DNA from: JAFDZW01 sp964404255
GTDB lineage: Bacteria > Bacteroidota > Ignavibacteria > Palsa-1295
Assembly: GCA_964404255.1 (NCBI GenBank)
Contig: CAYOJJ010000001.1
Coordinates: forward strand, 186,001 to 250,000
Length of the DNA stretch: 64,000 nucleotides
Direction: 5' to 3'
Positions 51,557-60,329 of this stretch are shown here, piece after piece. The notes beneath the pieces were generated by a model. The model was not told the DNA's origin. It ran no database searches and saw only the letters and a program-made list of their open reading frames with translations. The translations under genes and the position numbers were made by a program. The number at the start of each line of letters is the position of its first letter. Positions within the stretch are counted from its first letter, which is position 1.

Positions 51557-52378
51557 GTGTCAGAAATCGCATTACACAGCACGGATACTCACGAGCATCA
51601 CGAGAGCCCGACCTACACCAGCACCGGAACGCTGATGGGAAAGGTTTTTATGTGGCTGTTCCTTTGTCAGGACGCCTTGATGTTCATGGGCTTTTTCGCA
51701 GCCTATATTTCGGTTCGTATCGGAGCCGGGGCAGCCTGGCCTTCGCCAAATACCCACGGGGCTGAAGAATATCCGCTCAATATCCCGCTTACCGCCCTTA
51801 ATACCTTCGTCCTTATTTGTTCGAGCGTTACGATGGTGATGGCCGTCCAGGCTGCCCATTGGAAGCAGATCAAAAAGGCGATCATGTGGCTGATCTGCAC
51901 GGTCGTCGGAGGTTCGATCTTCCTTGGCGTCCAGTATTATGAGTATTTCCATCTCATTACCGGCGATGGAATGGGAATGGGCCGCAGTCTTTTCGATGCT
52001 ACGTTCTTCTCGTTAACAGGCTTCCATGGTATTCACGTCTTTTCAGGGGTGATGTATCTGCTGGCACTGGTGATCGCCATGTCGATGAAGCCGATCGATG
52101 CCCACAAAAAAGAGAACTACTGGCTTATTAATCTCTATCGCCTCGTGTGCCTCGGCATTTCGCTCTTCATGTTCTTCGGACCGACGAAGAAATGGCCGCC
52201 GATCCCGCACGTGCTTATCCCGATCTTTGCCGGAGCGGTTCCGTATGTCGTTGTTCGCGGTATCCGTTTCCTCCGCACCCGCCGCGATGTCGGCGATATC
52301 GTAGAAGTTGCCGGTCTGTACTGGCACTTTGTCGATCTTATTTGGATCATTCTTTTCACGCTCGTATATCTTATCTGA
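51557..52378 (+). CDS. coxC: Cytochrome c oxidase subunit III
   Basis: Membrane subunit of a heme-copper oxidase. About 273 residues with seven TM segments and the CoxC motifs GKVFMWLFLCQDALMFMGFF, FHGIHVFSGVMYLLALV and VAGLYWHFVDLIWIILF. A GTG with GGAG eight to ten bases upstream is taken as start; a TTG at 51542 is less likely because it would lie in the ribosome binding region. Subunits I and II are not in the window and must be elsewhere. coxD follows after 6 bases. Confidence 0.93.
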   Translation: MSEIALHSTDTHEHHESPTYTSTGTLMGKVFMWLFLCQDALMFMGFFAAYISVRIGAGAAWPSPNTHGAEEYPLNIPLTALNTFVLICSSVTMVMAVQAAHWKQIKKAIMWLICTVVGGSIFLGVQYYEYFHLITGDGMGMGRSLFDATFFSLTGFHGIHVFSGVMYLLALVIAMSMKPIDAHKKENYWLINLYRLVCLGISLFMFFGPTKKWPPIPHVLIPIFAGAVPYVVVRGIRFLRTRRDVGDIVEVAGLYWHFVDLIWIILFTLVYLI

Positions 52379-52384
52379 CGACCG

Positions 52385-52681
52385 ATGGAACAAGTTCATA
52401 CTAATCATACCAAAACCTATCTGATGATCTTCGGCGCGCTGGCCGTGCTGACGCTCGTCGAAGTCGGTATTACGAAGATCGGATTACCGACAGCGGCTAT
52501 GATCATCCTGCTTATCGCACTGGCGCTGGTAAAAGCAGGGTTGGTAGCGGTCTATTTCATGCACCTCAAATACGATGCCCGCTTCCTGAAGGTCATCGCA
52601 TATTCCCCCCTTGCTGTTGCAGGCATCCTGATCCTGATGATCTCGCTGGAATGGATCTTCCAGCCTCATTGGATATTCTAA
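52385..52681 (+). CDS. coxD: Cytochrome c oxidase subunit IV (CoxD/CtaF type)
   Basis: 98 residues with three TM segments: TYLMIFGALAVLTLVEVGI, MIILLIALALVKAGLVAVYF and SPLAVAGILILMISLEWIF, with the conserved HLKYDARF between the second and third. This is the small bacterial subunit IV of the heme-copper oxidases, coupled to coxC as usual. Confidence 0.9.
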   Translation: MEQVHTNHTKTYLMIFGALAVLTLVEVGITKIGLPTAAMIILLIALALVKAGLVAVYFMHLKYDARFLKVIAYSPLAVAGILILMISLEWIFQPHWIF

Positions 52682-52691
52682 CTTCCTTCCG

Positions 52692-52817
52692 GTGGAAACT
52701 CCACCACAACTTTCCGAACGTCAACGCAAATTCCGATTCCTAATGATAGGAATCGGAATTTGGGTTTTTATCATCTTCCTTTTCCTCGCGCTGGTTATCT
52801 TTATCGACTGGCATTAG
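52692..52817 (+). CDS. Possible 41-residue single-TM protein after coxD
   Basis: A GTG start gives ETPPQLSERQRKFRFLMIG at the N-terminus, then a hydrophobic helix (about 17-38) ending FIDWH. A short basic segment before the helix fits an inner-membrane microprotein, as seen with many oxidases. However, the frame runs through a perfect 15-bp stem (52728-52761), which can as well be a terminator of coxC-coxD, and the hydrophobic codons are partly due to T-rich sequence. Both readings remain open. Confidence 0.4.
   Translation: METPPQLSERQRKFRFLMIGIGIWVFIIFLFLALVIFIDWH
52728..52769 (+). terminator. Stem-loop after coxD, possible terminator
   Basis: AAATTCCGATTCCTA (52728-52742) pairs perfectly with TAGGAATCGGAATTT (52747-52761), with loop ATGA, then GGG and five T. 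It starts 47 bases after coxD. Confidence 0.55.
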
Positions 52818-52881
52818 GCCCTCGCCTGCGGGAATACTTTTTTCTCCAATCGTGTATCATACCTCGATACTATTCAACGGT

Positions 52882-53574
52882 ATGAAAATTCTTAGTTGCA
52901 TCCTGCTTGCCGGCTGTATTGCGGTACTTTCTTCCTGTAATGCCACACCGAACGGGAAAGTAGAAGAAATACTCCATGGCTTCCAGCGCTGGAACGACGG
53001 AGTGCAGCAGACTTTTTTTAGTCAGACCCGCCTGGCCCCGAAGATCGAAGATAAAGACCTTACCCCGGAATCCGGCTTCCGCGAGAATAGCTACGATACC
53101 GATACCCCGCCATCCGATACTACCGATAACTGGAGATTATATGTCACCGGCCTGGTAAAATACCCCGGCTATTATTCGCTGTTGCAGATCAAAGAACTCC
53201 GCAAGCAGGTACAGAACTCGAAGCATGTCTGCGTCGAAGGCTGGAGTATGAATATCAAATGGGGCGGGGTTCCGCTCTCATCTTTTCTCGATTGGGTTGG
53301 CGCCGATTCGACTGCACAGTACGTCGGGGTCGAATGTGCCGATAAATATTACACCGGTTACGATATGGCAAGCGCCCGCCATCCTGAAACATTGCTGTGT
53401 TACGAAGCTTTCAATAAGCCGCTATCACTTAAGCATGGCGCACCCTGCCGTATCGTTATGCCGACAAAGCTCGGTTATAAAAGTGCCAAGTGGCTGATCA
53501 AGCTTGTCGTCACCAATAAAAAACCCGGCGGCTATTGGGAAGACCAGGGCTACGATTGGAATGCCGGATTATAA
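52882..53574 (+). CDS. Molybdopterin-fold (SUOX/YedY-like) oxidoreductase lipoprotein
   Basis: 230 residues with a lipoprotein signal (LLAGCIAVLSSC) and an oxidoreductase molybdopterin-binding domain. CVEGWSMNIKWGGVPLSSFL carries the Cys that ligates molybdenum in YedY/MsrP (also with EGWSM-type surroundings), and RIVMPTKLGYKSAKWLIKL is the end of the fold. No Tat motif is present, which is odd because this cofactor is normally inserted before export. A GTG at 52852 is in frame, but the ATG at 52882 gives a clean lipoprotein signal. The following cytochrome b gene is 3 bases away and probably the electron partner. Confidence 0.8.
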   Translation: MKILSCILLAGCIAVLSSCNATPNGKVEEILHGFQRWNDGVQQTFFSQTRLAPKIEDKDLTPESGFRENSYDTDTPPSDTTDNWRLYVTGLVKYPGYYSLLQIKELRKQVQNSKHVCVEGWSMNIKWGGVPLSSFLDWVGADSTAQYVGVECADKYYTGYDMASARHPETLLCYEAFNKPLSLKHGAPCRIVMPTKLGYKSAKWLIKLVVTNKKPGGYWEDQGYDWNAGL

Positions 53575-53577
53575 GCG

Positions 53578-54219
53578 ATGAAGATAAAGCCGGGTAAAGA
53601 ATTTCATCATCCGTTGATCGTGCGGCTGACTCACTGGGTGAATTTCATCGCACTCATCCTTATGGTCTCAAGCGGGCTGCGCATTTTTAATGCGTCGCCG
53701 CTCTTCGATTACAAATTTCCGAAATGGATCACCTTGGGCGGTTGGCTTGGCGGCGCCCGCCAATGGCATTTCGCGGCAATGTGGCTCTTCGTCGTCAATG
53801 GGATAATTGCTGTTACCTATAATATCATCTCTACGCATGGGAGAGAAACAACGATCTTCAGAAAACGCGACATCAAAGGTATCTGGCCGATGATCCGGTA
53901 TTACCTGAGGCTTTCGAAAGACCATCCCTATGTAAAAAAATATAATGCATTGCAAAAACTGGCTTATACTTCAACAGCATTGCTTGGTCTCGGTATCAGT
54001 ATCTCCGGTCTCGTAATGTATATGCCGGTAACGTTTCAAAGCGTCGGCTTCTTTCTCGGAGGGTATGAACCGGCTCGCTGGATCCATTTTTTCTTTATGG
54101 CAGCCTTGGTGATGTTCTTCATCGGACATATTGTGATGGTCATTACCGCCGGCTGGTGGAATTTTTGGTCGATGATCACGGGATGGAAACGTTTAAGCGT
54201 TCGTAAAAAGGTATCGTAA
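53578..54219 (+). CDS. Cytochrome b561-type di-heme membrane protein
   Basis: 213 residues with four or five TM segments and His placed for two hemes: HHPLIVRLTHWVNFIAL, ARQWHFAAMWLFVVNGI, RWIHFFFMAALVMFFIGHIV. The cytochrome b561/Ni-hydrogenase-type family includes membrane partners of formate dehydrogenase, thiosulfate reductase and similar enzymes. Here it most likely passes electrons between quinones and the neighbouring SUOX-fold protein, much as YedZ serves YedY, although the two membrane proteins are unrelated. Confidence 0.85.
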   Translation: MKIKPGKEFHHPLIVRLTHWVNFIALILMVSSGLRIFNASPLFDYKFPKWITLGGWLGGARQWHFAAMWLFVVNGIIAVTYNIISTHGRETTIFRKRDIKGIWPMIRYYLRLSKDHPYVKKYNALQKLAYTSTALLGLGISISGLVMYMPVTFQSVGFFLGGYEPARWIHFFFMAALVMFFIGHIVMVITAGWWNFWSMITGWKRLSVRKKVS

Positions 54220-54953
54220 TGGCGCAGAAGAAAACCTCGAAGAATGTATTGATAGGCGTTGCGGCGGCTGCCGCGATCACGGCTACGGCATTATTACTGC
54301 GCAATACTTCCGGACCTGTTTCCCCGCAAAAGACGACCCCTATCGCCGGTACTGCACCGGCCACTTTTCATAACCTTCCGCCGGAAGGTATCGGCGGCGA
54401 TCCTGCGCTTAACCGTCAGAAAAATCGCTGGGCACAGCCTACATCTTATAACGATGTTACGATCGATCAGGTGATGTCCTTCTCGCATGGTGCCTTAAGC
54501 GATGCGGGTGAGAAGGACAGAAGCAAATGGAGTTCTTCCGCTATTGCCGAGGCACATGAGCATGAAGACCAGGGTGTACGGCTCGAAGGCTATATCCTTG
54601 CGGCGAAGGAATCGGGGCTCGAAAGCTGTAACGGTAAGAACGATTCGCTTCATGATTTTCATGTCTGGCTCGGCGCATCGGCCGATATGCCGAAAGAACA
54701 GGGCATGATCGTCGAACCGACTCCCTTTTATAAAGAGCATAACACCGGTTGGACGCTTGCTGCGATCAAAAAACTAATTAAAACTCATACCAAGGTACGC
54801 ATCAGCGGCTGGATATTATGGGATCAAGAGCATTCCGAAGAGGTCGGCAAATCGCGCGGCACTCTTTGGGAGATCCATCCGGTTACCAAATTTGAAATGA
54901 TGGAGAACAACTCCTGGGTTGACTTGCACGACCCCGGCCAAAATTTGCCTTGA
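54219..54953 (+). CDS. Conserved-looking membrane-anchored protein of the molybdopterin/cytochrome b operon
   Basis: 244 residues: one N-terminal hydrophobic segment (about 9-27), then a soluble periplasmic part. Noted segments are HDFHVWLGASADMPKEQG, TKVRISGWILWDQEHSEE and GTLWEIHPVTKFEM, which suggest a small beta-barrel (OB-like) domain; the family was not recognised. The ATG overlaps the stop of the cytochrome b gene by one base, so it belongs to the same unit and may help assemble or contact the oxidoreductase. Confidence 0.72.
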   Translation: MAQKKTSKNVLIGVAAAAAITATALLLRNTSGPVSPQKTTPIAGTAPATFHNLPPEGIGGDPALNRQKNRWAQPTSYNDVTIDQVMSFSHGALSDAGEKDRSKWSSSAIAEAHEHEDQGVRLEGYILAAKESGLESCNGKNDSLHDFHVWLGASADMPKEQGMIVEPTPFYKEHNTGWTLAAIKKLIKTHTKVRISGWILWDQEHSEEVGKSRGTLWEIHPVTKFEMMENNSWVDLHDPGQNLP

Positions 54954-55010
54954 CCGGGTAACCTATCGCATTTGTTCGCCGTTTACACTATCACGTATAT
55001 AAAAACTACC

Positions 55011-55667
55011 ATGAAAACAGCCAGTATTATCATCGGTGCTTGTGTTGTTGCGGGTGCATTGTTTGCACAGCAGCCACAGCAAAAGCCAGCTCCCCCAGCA
55101 TCCAAAGCCGGCCGCTCCGTTGCCCGTGAAGAAAGCAATGTCTATAAGGACAGCCTTGAATTTGCCAAAACCTTCACTGAGCTCTTCCCGCTGATCGCTC
55201 CGAAGAAAAATGTCAGGGCCGATGCCGAAGACTTCCTTAAACGTATCAGCAAGAGCTTCACTATGCAAGGTCTCGATTCTGCCAAAGCAATGGCGGTCGC
55301 CTTGAATGGTCTCGATACCAATGCCTATCGGAAGATCTACTACGATATTTATCGCAAGAATCTTTCAGCAAAAGAATTGAAGAAATTTCTTGAGTTCGTT
55401 AAAACTCCGGAAGGCAAGAAAGCTTTTTCTGTAATGCCGCAGCTTGAGCGCGCTCAATCCGATGCTTCGAATTATATTTCCCGTGCGATAAATACCAACC
55501 TGGGCCCGTTGCGCCAGGAAGCACGCGATAAAATGATGAAAGAGCGTCCGCCGCAAAAAGGAGGAAGGGTGATTCCACCGGGAATGCAGACCGATTCTAC
55601 CGGACGGCCTATTCCGCAAATGCGGCGTAATGCTCCAACGATGAATCAGGATTCCACCAGAAAATAA
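55011..55667 (+). CDS. Exported DUF2059-like protein
   Basis: 218 residues with a signal peptide (SIIIGACVVAGALFAQ), a short Pro/Gln stretch and a helical domain; YRKNLSAKELKKFLEFVKTP and EGKKAFSVMPQL are characteristic of DUF2059. The tail is Pro/Arg/Asn-rich and disordered. The frame is open from 54972, but the ATG at 55011 starts the signal peptide. Function of the family is unknown. It ends two bases before murI. Confidence 0.8.
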   Translation: MKTASIIIGACVVAGALFAQQPQQKPAPPASKAGRSVAREESNVYKDSLEFAKTFTELFPLIAPKKNVRADAEDFLKRISKSFTMQGLDSAKAMAVALNGLDTNAYRKIYYDIYRKNLSAKELKKFLEFVKTPEGKKAFSVMPQLERAQSDASNYISRAINTNLGPLRQEARDKMMKERPPQKGGRVIPPGMQTDSTGRPIPQMRRNAPTMNQDSTRK

Positions 55668-55669
55668 AC

Positions 55670-56479
55670 ATGGGCAACACCATCGGTGTGTTCGATTCCG
55701 GCATCGGCGGCCTGACCGTCGTTAAAGAGTTGATGAAGGTACATCCAACCGAGCGGATCGTCTATTTTGGCGATACCGCTCGGGTGCCCTACGGCTCCAA
55801 ATCGGTGGAAATTATCCGCCGCTATGCCAAAGAAGATACCGAACTGCTATTGCAGCATAATCCGAAACTGCTTATCGTTGCCTGCGGTACCATGAGCGCT
55901 GTTGCACTGGATGTCGTACAGCAGACAGCCGCGGGAATAGAAGTGATTGGTATGATCGGCCCAACCTGCTCCGATGCTATCGCGGCAACCGGGAATAATA
56001 AGATCGGTATCATCGGTACCGAAGCAACGATCGCCAGCAAAGCTTACGAACGCGGCCTGACGGCAGAAGCCGCAACGGTAGGTAAAACGGTCGAGACTCT
56101 CGCCATTGCCTGCCCGCTCTTCGTCCCGATTGCCGAAGAAGGCTGGCAGGACCACCCGGCTACCGGACTTATAGTAAAAGAATATTTGCAGCCGCTTGTC
56201 GATGCTGGAATCGATACGCTTATTCTCGGCTGTACCCATTATCCGGTTCTACGTACGGTCATTGCTTCGGTAATGGGTCCTTCGGTAACGCTGATCAATT
56301 CCGGCGAGGCAACCGCAAAACGCATTTCATCGCAAGGCAGTAATGGCACTGCACCGGAGCATCTTATTATGGTCAGCGATATTCCCCGAAAATTTCAATC
56401 GATCGGCGAGCGGTTTCTTGGTCATGCATTGCCGACGGTTAAACAGGCCATCTATAAAGAGGCATGGGTAGTTGTATAG
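55670..56479 (+). CDS. murI: Glutamate racemase MurI
   Basis: Makes D-Glu for the stem peptide. 269 residues with GVFDSGIGGLTVVKEL, YFGDTARVPYGSKS, the first catalytic Cys in LLIVACGTMSAVALD and the second in LILGCTHYPVL. Both Cys are present. Usual racemases have ACNTASA around the first Cys; here it is ACGTMSA, a notable change from Asn to Gly next to the active site. Confidence 0.94.
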   Translation: MGNTIGVFDSGIGGLTVVKELMKVHPTERIVYFGDTARVPYGSKSVEIIRRYAKEDTELLLQHNPKLLIVACGTMSAVALDVVQQTAAGIEVIGMIGPTCSDAIAATGNNKIGIIGTEATIASKAYERGLTAEAATVGKTVETLAIACPLFVPIAEEGWQDHPATGLIVKEYLQPLVDAGIDTLILGCTHYPVLRTVIASVMGPSVTLINSGEATAKRISSQGSNGTAPEHLIMVSDIPRKFQSIGERFLGHALPTVKQAIYKEAWVVV

Positions 56480-56497
56480 CGCGTAGTATGTAAGCGG

Positions 56498-56505
56498 TAT
56501 ATTTG
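56498..56505 (+). promoter_or_regulatory. Possible -7 element for the tandem GT-C-like genes
   Basis: TATATTTG matches TAnnTTTG; a TTG lies 23 bases upstream, somewhat too far. RNA would start near 56512, 18 bases before the ATG at 56530. Confidence 0.4.
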
Positions 56506-56529
56506 TGAGGCTCAGATCACAAGTAACCG

Positions 56530-58413
56530 ATGGCCAAACAAAAGGTTTCTACATCTGCTACAACTACTGCAAAAGAAAGCACCCGCCAATACATCTATTA
56601 TGGTCTGGGCGCCATTGTCCTTATCATTGGCTTCTTCCACTCGTTTGCACTTCGCTGGGTTTCCGACGATTCATTTATTACCTTTCGCTATGTAAAGCAT
56701 TTTGTCGAAGGCAATGGTATTGTCTATAATATCGGTGAGCGAGTCGAAGGATATACTCATTTTCTCTGGCTGCTCATTCTTTCGGCCGTAAAGTTCGTTG
56801 GCCTCGATCCGGTTTCGATGAGCATGACGCTCGGGCTTGCCTGCTTTTTAGGGCTCCTGGTTCTGTATATCCTTATCTCAAAAAAAATAACGCCGCCGGG
56901 GGTAATTATCTTTCCGATCACTGCCGCCCTGCTCGCCATGAATTACGATATGGATATCTGGGCAACCGGCGGATTGGAAACGAGTTTATATACCCTGCTT
57001 ATCAGCGCAGCCTTTTATCTCTGGTTCTTTACCTCGCTTCCACATCAACGCAAAGTAGTACTAACGGGGCTTATACTTATCCTAACGACACTTACGCGCC
57101 CCGATGGAGCGCTCTTTACGATCATTTCCGCAATATTATTACTATTGCAGGAGCGACGTAGCGGTAAACCTATAGCAAAAGCTTTTACTTCAATCGTCTT
57201 ATTATTACTGCCTTCTATACTAATAGGAATTCCTTATCTTATCTGGAAATATTCCTATTACGGCGATATTTTTCCCACAACATTCTATGCAAAATCTGCC
57301 GATCAAAGCTATTTCGGGCAGGGACTATTTTATATCATTCTGTTCTTTAAGGCTTATTGGTCGGCTGCCGCTGCCCTTATTGCCTGGGTAGTGCTTCGGT
57401 TCTTTCTAAAAAAACTGCCCTCCGATTCGCGCGGGTCGCTTGGCTCACCAACGATAACCGCATTTGTCGCTATCGTAGTGTATTGTATTGGGTATGTGGC
57501 TGTCGTTGGCGGAGATTTCATGTTTGCCCGCTTTATGATCCCCATTCTTCCGTTCATGTATTTTCTGCTTGAATCTATCCTCGTTTCTATCGAATGGAAA
57601 CCTCCGGTGTTTTCCATTATCGTTCCGGCAGCATTGATGTGCCTTGTATTGGTTGAAGGAAAGATCATTCGCTCGCAGGTATTATTTCATTTCGATCAAA
57701 GTACCGGCAAAATGGAAGGTAATTGGGGCAATGACGATAACCCCGGTGAGACGCGCGGCATTGCCGACGAGCGGTGGGTCTATATGCGCGAGCGCTTTAC
57801 TATCGGCGGAGAAAGTAAAGCTTCCATTGAAGTGTACTCCGATATTGGTAAATTCCTCGAGCCATTCTTCAGGGGTTTGCCGGTAACGATTGCCGTCAGC
57901 GGTGCACAGAATTCTATTGCCTACTATGCCGATTTTAACCGCGTAGTAAATGTCTTCGGTCTTACCGATAAACATATCGCTATGCAGGCCGTCACCAAGC
58001 GCGGCCGCATCGGCCATGAAAAGAAAGCCTCGAATGAATACCTTGCCGATGCCGGGGTACATTACTACCTGTATAATATTCGTGAAGAGCCGCCGAAGCC
58101 GCTGGCTTGGGATATGGCGGTATTCGGGCTTACTCCGTTTAATCTTTTCCTAAGCGCGCGGGTAGTTAATTATGACAAGGCAATAACTACCGAACTGGAA
58201 AAGCGGTTTGCTGCGGCAGGAGTGCCCATCTCCTTACAGCATTACGATGAGGTCCTGCAGAATTACCTGACGAATATTATGCCGACCCTCACACTCGCTC
58301 AGGCTGAAGAGAATTACACGCGCTTCAAGAGTTTATACTTCCGCAACCATCCCGATCCAAGCGCCGAGCAGAAGATGAAGGACTATATTGCCCAGAAAAA
58401 ACAAACTCCCTAA
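56530..58413 (+). CDS. GT-C-like integral membrane glycosyltransferase (tandem copy 1)
   Basis: 627 residues with about ten TM segments. The N-terminal loop SDDSFITFRYVKHFVEGNG followed by GERVEGYTHFLWLLIL is the pattern of GT39/GT87-type enzymes that use polyprenyl-phosphate sugars, with the paired Asp (DD) as candidate catalytic residues. A C-terminal soluble domain of about 200 residues follows (ADERWVYMRERFTIGG; INFGLTDKHIA-like region). Donor and acceptor are unknown; glycosylation of a surface polymer, glycolipid or secreted protein is plausible. The next gene is a close paralogue overlapping by one base. Confidence 0.8.
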   Translation: MAKQKVSTSATTTAKESTRQYIYYGLGAIVLIIGFFHSFALRWVSDDSFITFRYVKHFVEGNGIVYNIGERVEGYTHFLWLLILSAVKFVGLDPVSMSMTLGLACFLGLLVLYILISKKITPPGVIIFPITAALLAMNYDMDIWATGGLETSLYTLLISAAFYLWFFTSLPHQRKVVLTGLILILTTLTRPDGALFTIISAILLLLQERRSGKPIAKAFTSIVLLLLPSILIGIPYLIWKYSYYGDIFPTTFYAKSADQSYFGQGLFYIILFFKAYWSAAAALIAWVVLRFFLKKLPSDSRGSLGSPTITAFVAIVVYCIGYVAVVGGDFMFARFMIPILPFMYFLLESILVSIEWKPPVFSIIVPAALMCLVLVEGKIIRSQVLFHFDQSTGKMEGNWGNDDNPGETRGIADERWVYMRERFTIGGESKASIEVYSDIGKFLEPFFRGLPVTIAVSGAQNSIAYYADFNRVVNVFGLTDKHIAMQAVTKRGRIGHEKKASNEYLADAGVHYYLYNIREEPPKPLAWDMAVFGLTPFNLFLSARVVNYDKAITTELEKRFAAAGVPISLQHYDEVLQNYLTNIMPTLTLAQAEENYTRFKSLYFRNHPDPSAEQKMKDYIAQKKQTP

Positions 58414-60317
58414 TGGCATCGCAACGCAAAAAACAAGCGCCGGTAAAAAAAGAACCAGCCACCGCCAGATCTTCTTCGATCTATTTTTATATTGGCGCGC
58501 TGGCCTCCCTGGTGATGGGATTGTATCATGCTATTAAACTGAGTTGGGTTTGTGACGATGCCTTCATTACTTTCCGCTATGTAAAAAATTTTGTAGATGG
58601 TAATGGCATCGTCTATAATATCGGAGAGCGGGTTGAAGGCTATACCCATTTTCTGTGGTTGCTTATTCTTTCAGGCTGTCAATGGCTTGGCTTCGAGCAG
58701 GTGAATGCCAGTATGGTGGTCGGTATTATCTGCTTTGCAATTCTTCTGGTTCTCTATATTGCTATTTCTGCAAAAGAAGCCCGCAGCAAGGCATCGCTTA
58801 CCATCGCTTTACCGCTTGCCGCTTTACTACTATCGTTGAATTATGATATGAATGTATGGGCAAGCGGAGGACTTGAGACAAGCCTTTATACGCTTCTGCT
58901 CTCATCAGCCTTTTATGTCTGGTTCTATTCGAATCTCTCACGGCCGTTAAAACTCATGGGCGTTGGAAAGCTCCTGACGCTTGCAACATTATCACGGCCC
59001 GAGGGTGCGCTTTTTATTATACTTGCCGTAGCGCTGCTTGCCATTTATGAGTTAAGACGTAAGCACGCTCTCTCTTCGCTTATTAAAGATCTCGGGCTGA
59101 TGGTGCTGCCAGTAATTGTGATCGGTATTCCATATCTTCTATGGAAGTATAATTACTATGGCGATCTGCTTCCGAATACCTTTTATACAAAGAGCGCCGG
59201 TAGTTCGTATTTCGGTCAGGGGTTCTTTTATATCTGGCTATTCTTCCGGGTATATTTCACCTGTGGAATTGCGCTACTGGCTCTCGGTGTATATTCTCTG
59301 TATCGGCGAAACAAGCATTCGGGAGTAACGACTGGACTGCCTTCCGGTTCGCCGGTCATTACCGCTATCACTGCTATTACAGTTTATCTTATTTTGTATG
59401 TAGCGCAGGTCGGCGGCGATTTCATGTTTGCCCGCTTTATCATTCCGATACTGCCGTTGATGTATTACCTCATCGAGCGCGGAATGTGGCAATTGACACA
59501 GGAGCGCAAAGCACTCGGCCTTTCACTTTCGGCACTCTTGCTGCTTGCACTTATCGGCGAAGATCATCTGCGCGAGAATGTGCTTCTTCACGTGGATGCG
59601 AAGAGCGGTGAGCAGATGGGTAATTGGGACGATAAAGGCGGCGGAGAAACGCATGGTATTGCCGACGAGCGGTGGGTCTATATGCGAAAGCGGCTGAATC
59701 TCAATGGAGTCGAACGAAGCTCGATGGATGCCTATTCTGAGATCGGACAATTCTATGAGCCGTTCTTTCGAGGCTTGCCGATCACCATTGAAATCAATGG
59801 CGCCCAGAATATGATCGCCTATTACGCCAATTTCCGAACAGTGATCAATGAGTACGGACTTACCGATTCTTTCATCGCGCATCAGCCTATCAACCTGCGC
59901 GGTAGGATCGGCCATGAAAAGACTGCGCCGGATTCGTACCTCGTCAAGCGGGGTGTTCAATTTCAGCTTTTCGGTATTGCACCGAAAAAACCCGATCAGA
60001 TCTCTTACGACATGGTCGTCTTCGAATTACCGTATGGGTTATTTCAGGTCGCGCGTATGATCACCTACGACAAGGAAGTAATGGCTGAAGTCCAGAAGCG
60101 GTTTAATGCTGCCGGGTTGCATCCGATCATTCCGCATTATGAGCGCATTCTGCCAAAATACGTCCGCGATATTATGCCGAAACTGCCGCTCGAACAAGTT
60201 GTCAACGATTATGGCGGCTTCAAACAACTATATCTAAACCGCTATAAAGACACTGCTTCCGAACATGCTATTCAGGAGTATATAGAGAAAAAACAGAAAC
60301 AAACACAAGTGAAATAA
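58413..60317 (+). CDS. GT-C-like integral membrane glycosyltransferase (tandem copy 2)
   Basis: 634 residues, colinear with the preceding protein: CDDAFITFRYVKNFVDGNG, GERVEGYTHFLWLLIL, WASGGLETSLYTLLL, GGDFMFARFIIPILPLMYY and ADERWVYMRKRLNLNG. It differs enough that each copy may have its own substrate. Its first base is the last base of the previous stop codon. No terminator is evident before the convergent T9SS gene 13 bases further. Confidence 0.8.
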   Translation: MASQRKKQAPVKKEPATARSSSIYFYIGALASLVMGLYHAIKLSWVCDDAFITFRYVKNFVDGNGIVYNIGERVEGYTHFLWLLILSGCQWLGFEQVNASMVVGIICFAILLVLYIAISAKEARSKASLTIALPLAALLLSLNYDMNVWASGGLETSLYTLLLSSAFYVWFYSNLSRPLKLMGVGKLLTLATLSRPEGALFIILAVALLAIYELRRKHALSSLIKDLGLMVLPVIVIGIPYLLWKYNYYGDLLPNTFYTKSAGSSYFGQGFFYIWLFFRVYFTCGIALLALGVYSLYRRNKHSGVTTGLPSGSPVITAITAITVYLILYVAQVGGDFMFARFIIPILPLMYYLIERGMWQLTQERKALGLSLSALLLLALIGEDHLRENVLLHVDAKSGEQMGNWDDKGGGETHGIADERWVYMRKRLNLNGVERSSMDAYSEIGQFYEPFFRGLPITIEINGAQNMIAYYANFRTVINEYGLTDSFIAHQPINLRGRIGHEKTAPDSYLVKRGVQFQLFGIAPKKPDQISYDMVVFELPYGLFQVARMITYDKEVMAEVQKRFNAAGLHPIIPHYERILPKYVRDIMPKLPLEQVVNDYGGFKQLYLNRYKDTASEHAIQEYIEKKQKQTQVK

Positions 60318-60329
60318 CAAGTGGCTATA

